From: CBDBND01 sp965262665
Lineage (GTDB): Bacteria; Pseudomonadota; Alphaproteobacteria; Rhodospirillales; Rhodospirillaceae
Direction: 5' to 3'
Assembly (NCBI GenBank): GCA_965262665.1
Contig: OZ253551.1
Span: forward strand, 558,001 to 622,000
DNA length: 64,000 nt
This document shows, one piece after another, positions 63,983-64,000 of the stretch. How positions within the stretch are numbered: position 1 is the stretch's first letter; each line of letters opens with the position of its first letter. Below the pieces are notes generated by a model that was given only the letters and a program-made list of their open reading frames with translations, did no database searches and had not been told where the DNA came from. The translations under genes and the position numbers were made by a program.

Positions 63983-64000
63983 ATGATCCGCTTGCCGTGA

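Overview
The window looks like chromosomal DNA of a marine-type alphaproteobacterium. Supporting signs are hopanoid/squalene genes (hpnE and an hpnD remnant), MEP-pathway genes, a ubiB kinase, periplasmic Tat-type DUF1838 proteins, and IS630, IS5, IS3, IS66, IS256 and ISAs1 elements. No rRNA, tRNA or CRISPR array was found. Taxonomy is inferred from gene content only.

Region 1 (1-14.8 kb) is mostly intact. It has a peroxiredoxin, a decaying glycosyltransferase/HAD pair, a run of minus-strand metabolic genes (PanE-like reductase, GlcD-like FAD oxidase, CpeT-like secreted protein, VOC protein), MAPEG and DUF1838 proteins, two SnoaL-like proteins and a GPH transporter. It ends with a compact set of a TetR regulator, an FMN-binding membrane protein and two paralogous multi-pass membrane proteins around a near-perfect 34-bp palindrome.

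Region 2 (14.8-36.6 kb) mixes decay with catabolic genes. A TylF-like methyltransferase is followed by a damaged MFS/P-type ATPase pair whose 5' side is fused to a 5'-truncated ABC exporter. Next come a Rieske oxygenase, a CYTH protein, a broken SnoaL-hydrolase fusion, an SDR, and the best candidate system here: a UbiD decarboxylase followed by a pyrogallol-transhydroxylase-like molybdoenzyme (alpha with an N-terminal SCP2-like domain, beta with a C-terminal Cna-B-like domain). Three further DUF1838 paralogues and a YedE pair follow.

Region 3 (36.6-47.6 kb) holds three paralogous periplasmic solute-binding proteins without permease or ATPase genes. One is cleanly split by an IS5 element, and two inverted IS630 copies flank the first two. 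A lactonase-like metallohydrolase, a VOC protein and a broken PAS-SpoIIE phosphatase follow.

Region 4 (47.6-64 kb) is a gene graveyard. It contains fragments of fhs, istB, IS630, IS256, an integrase, an AAA/SMC-like ATPase, dxr, hpnD and dxs around apparently intact fic, ispH, hpnE and ubiB. A nested IS pile then leads to remnants of a histidine kinase and a methyltransferase.

Two patterns recur: premature stop codons (mostly TAG at expected Gln or Trp positions) and one-base frameshifts, often in homopolymers. Together with the IS load they suggest relaxed selection, although part of the frameshifting could be sequencing error.
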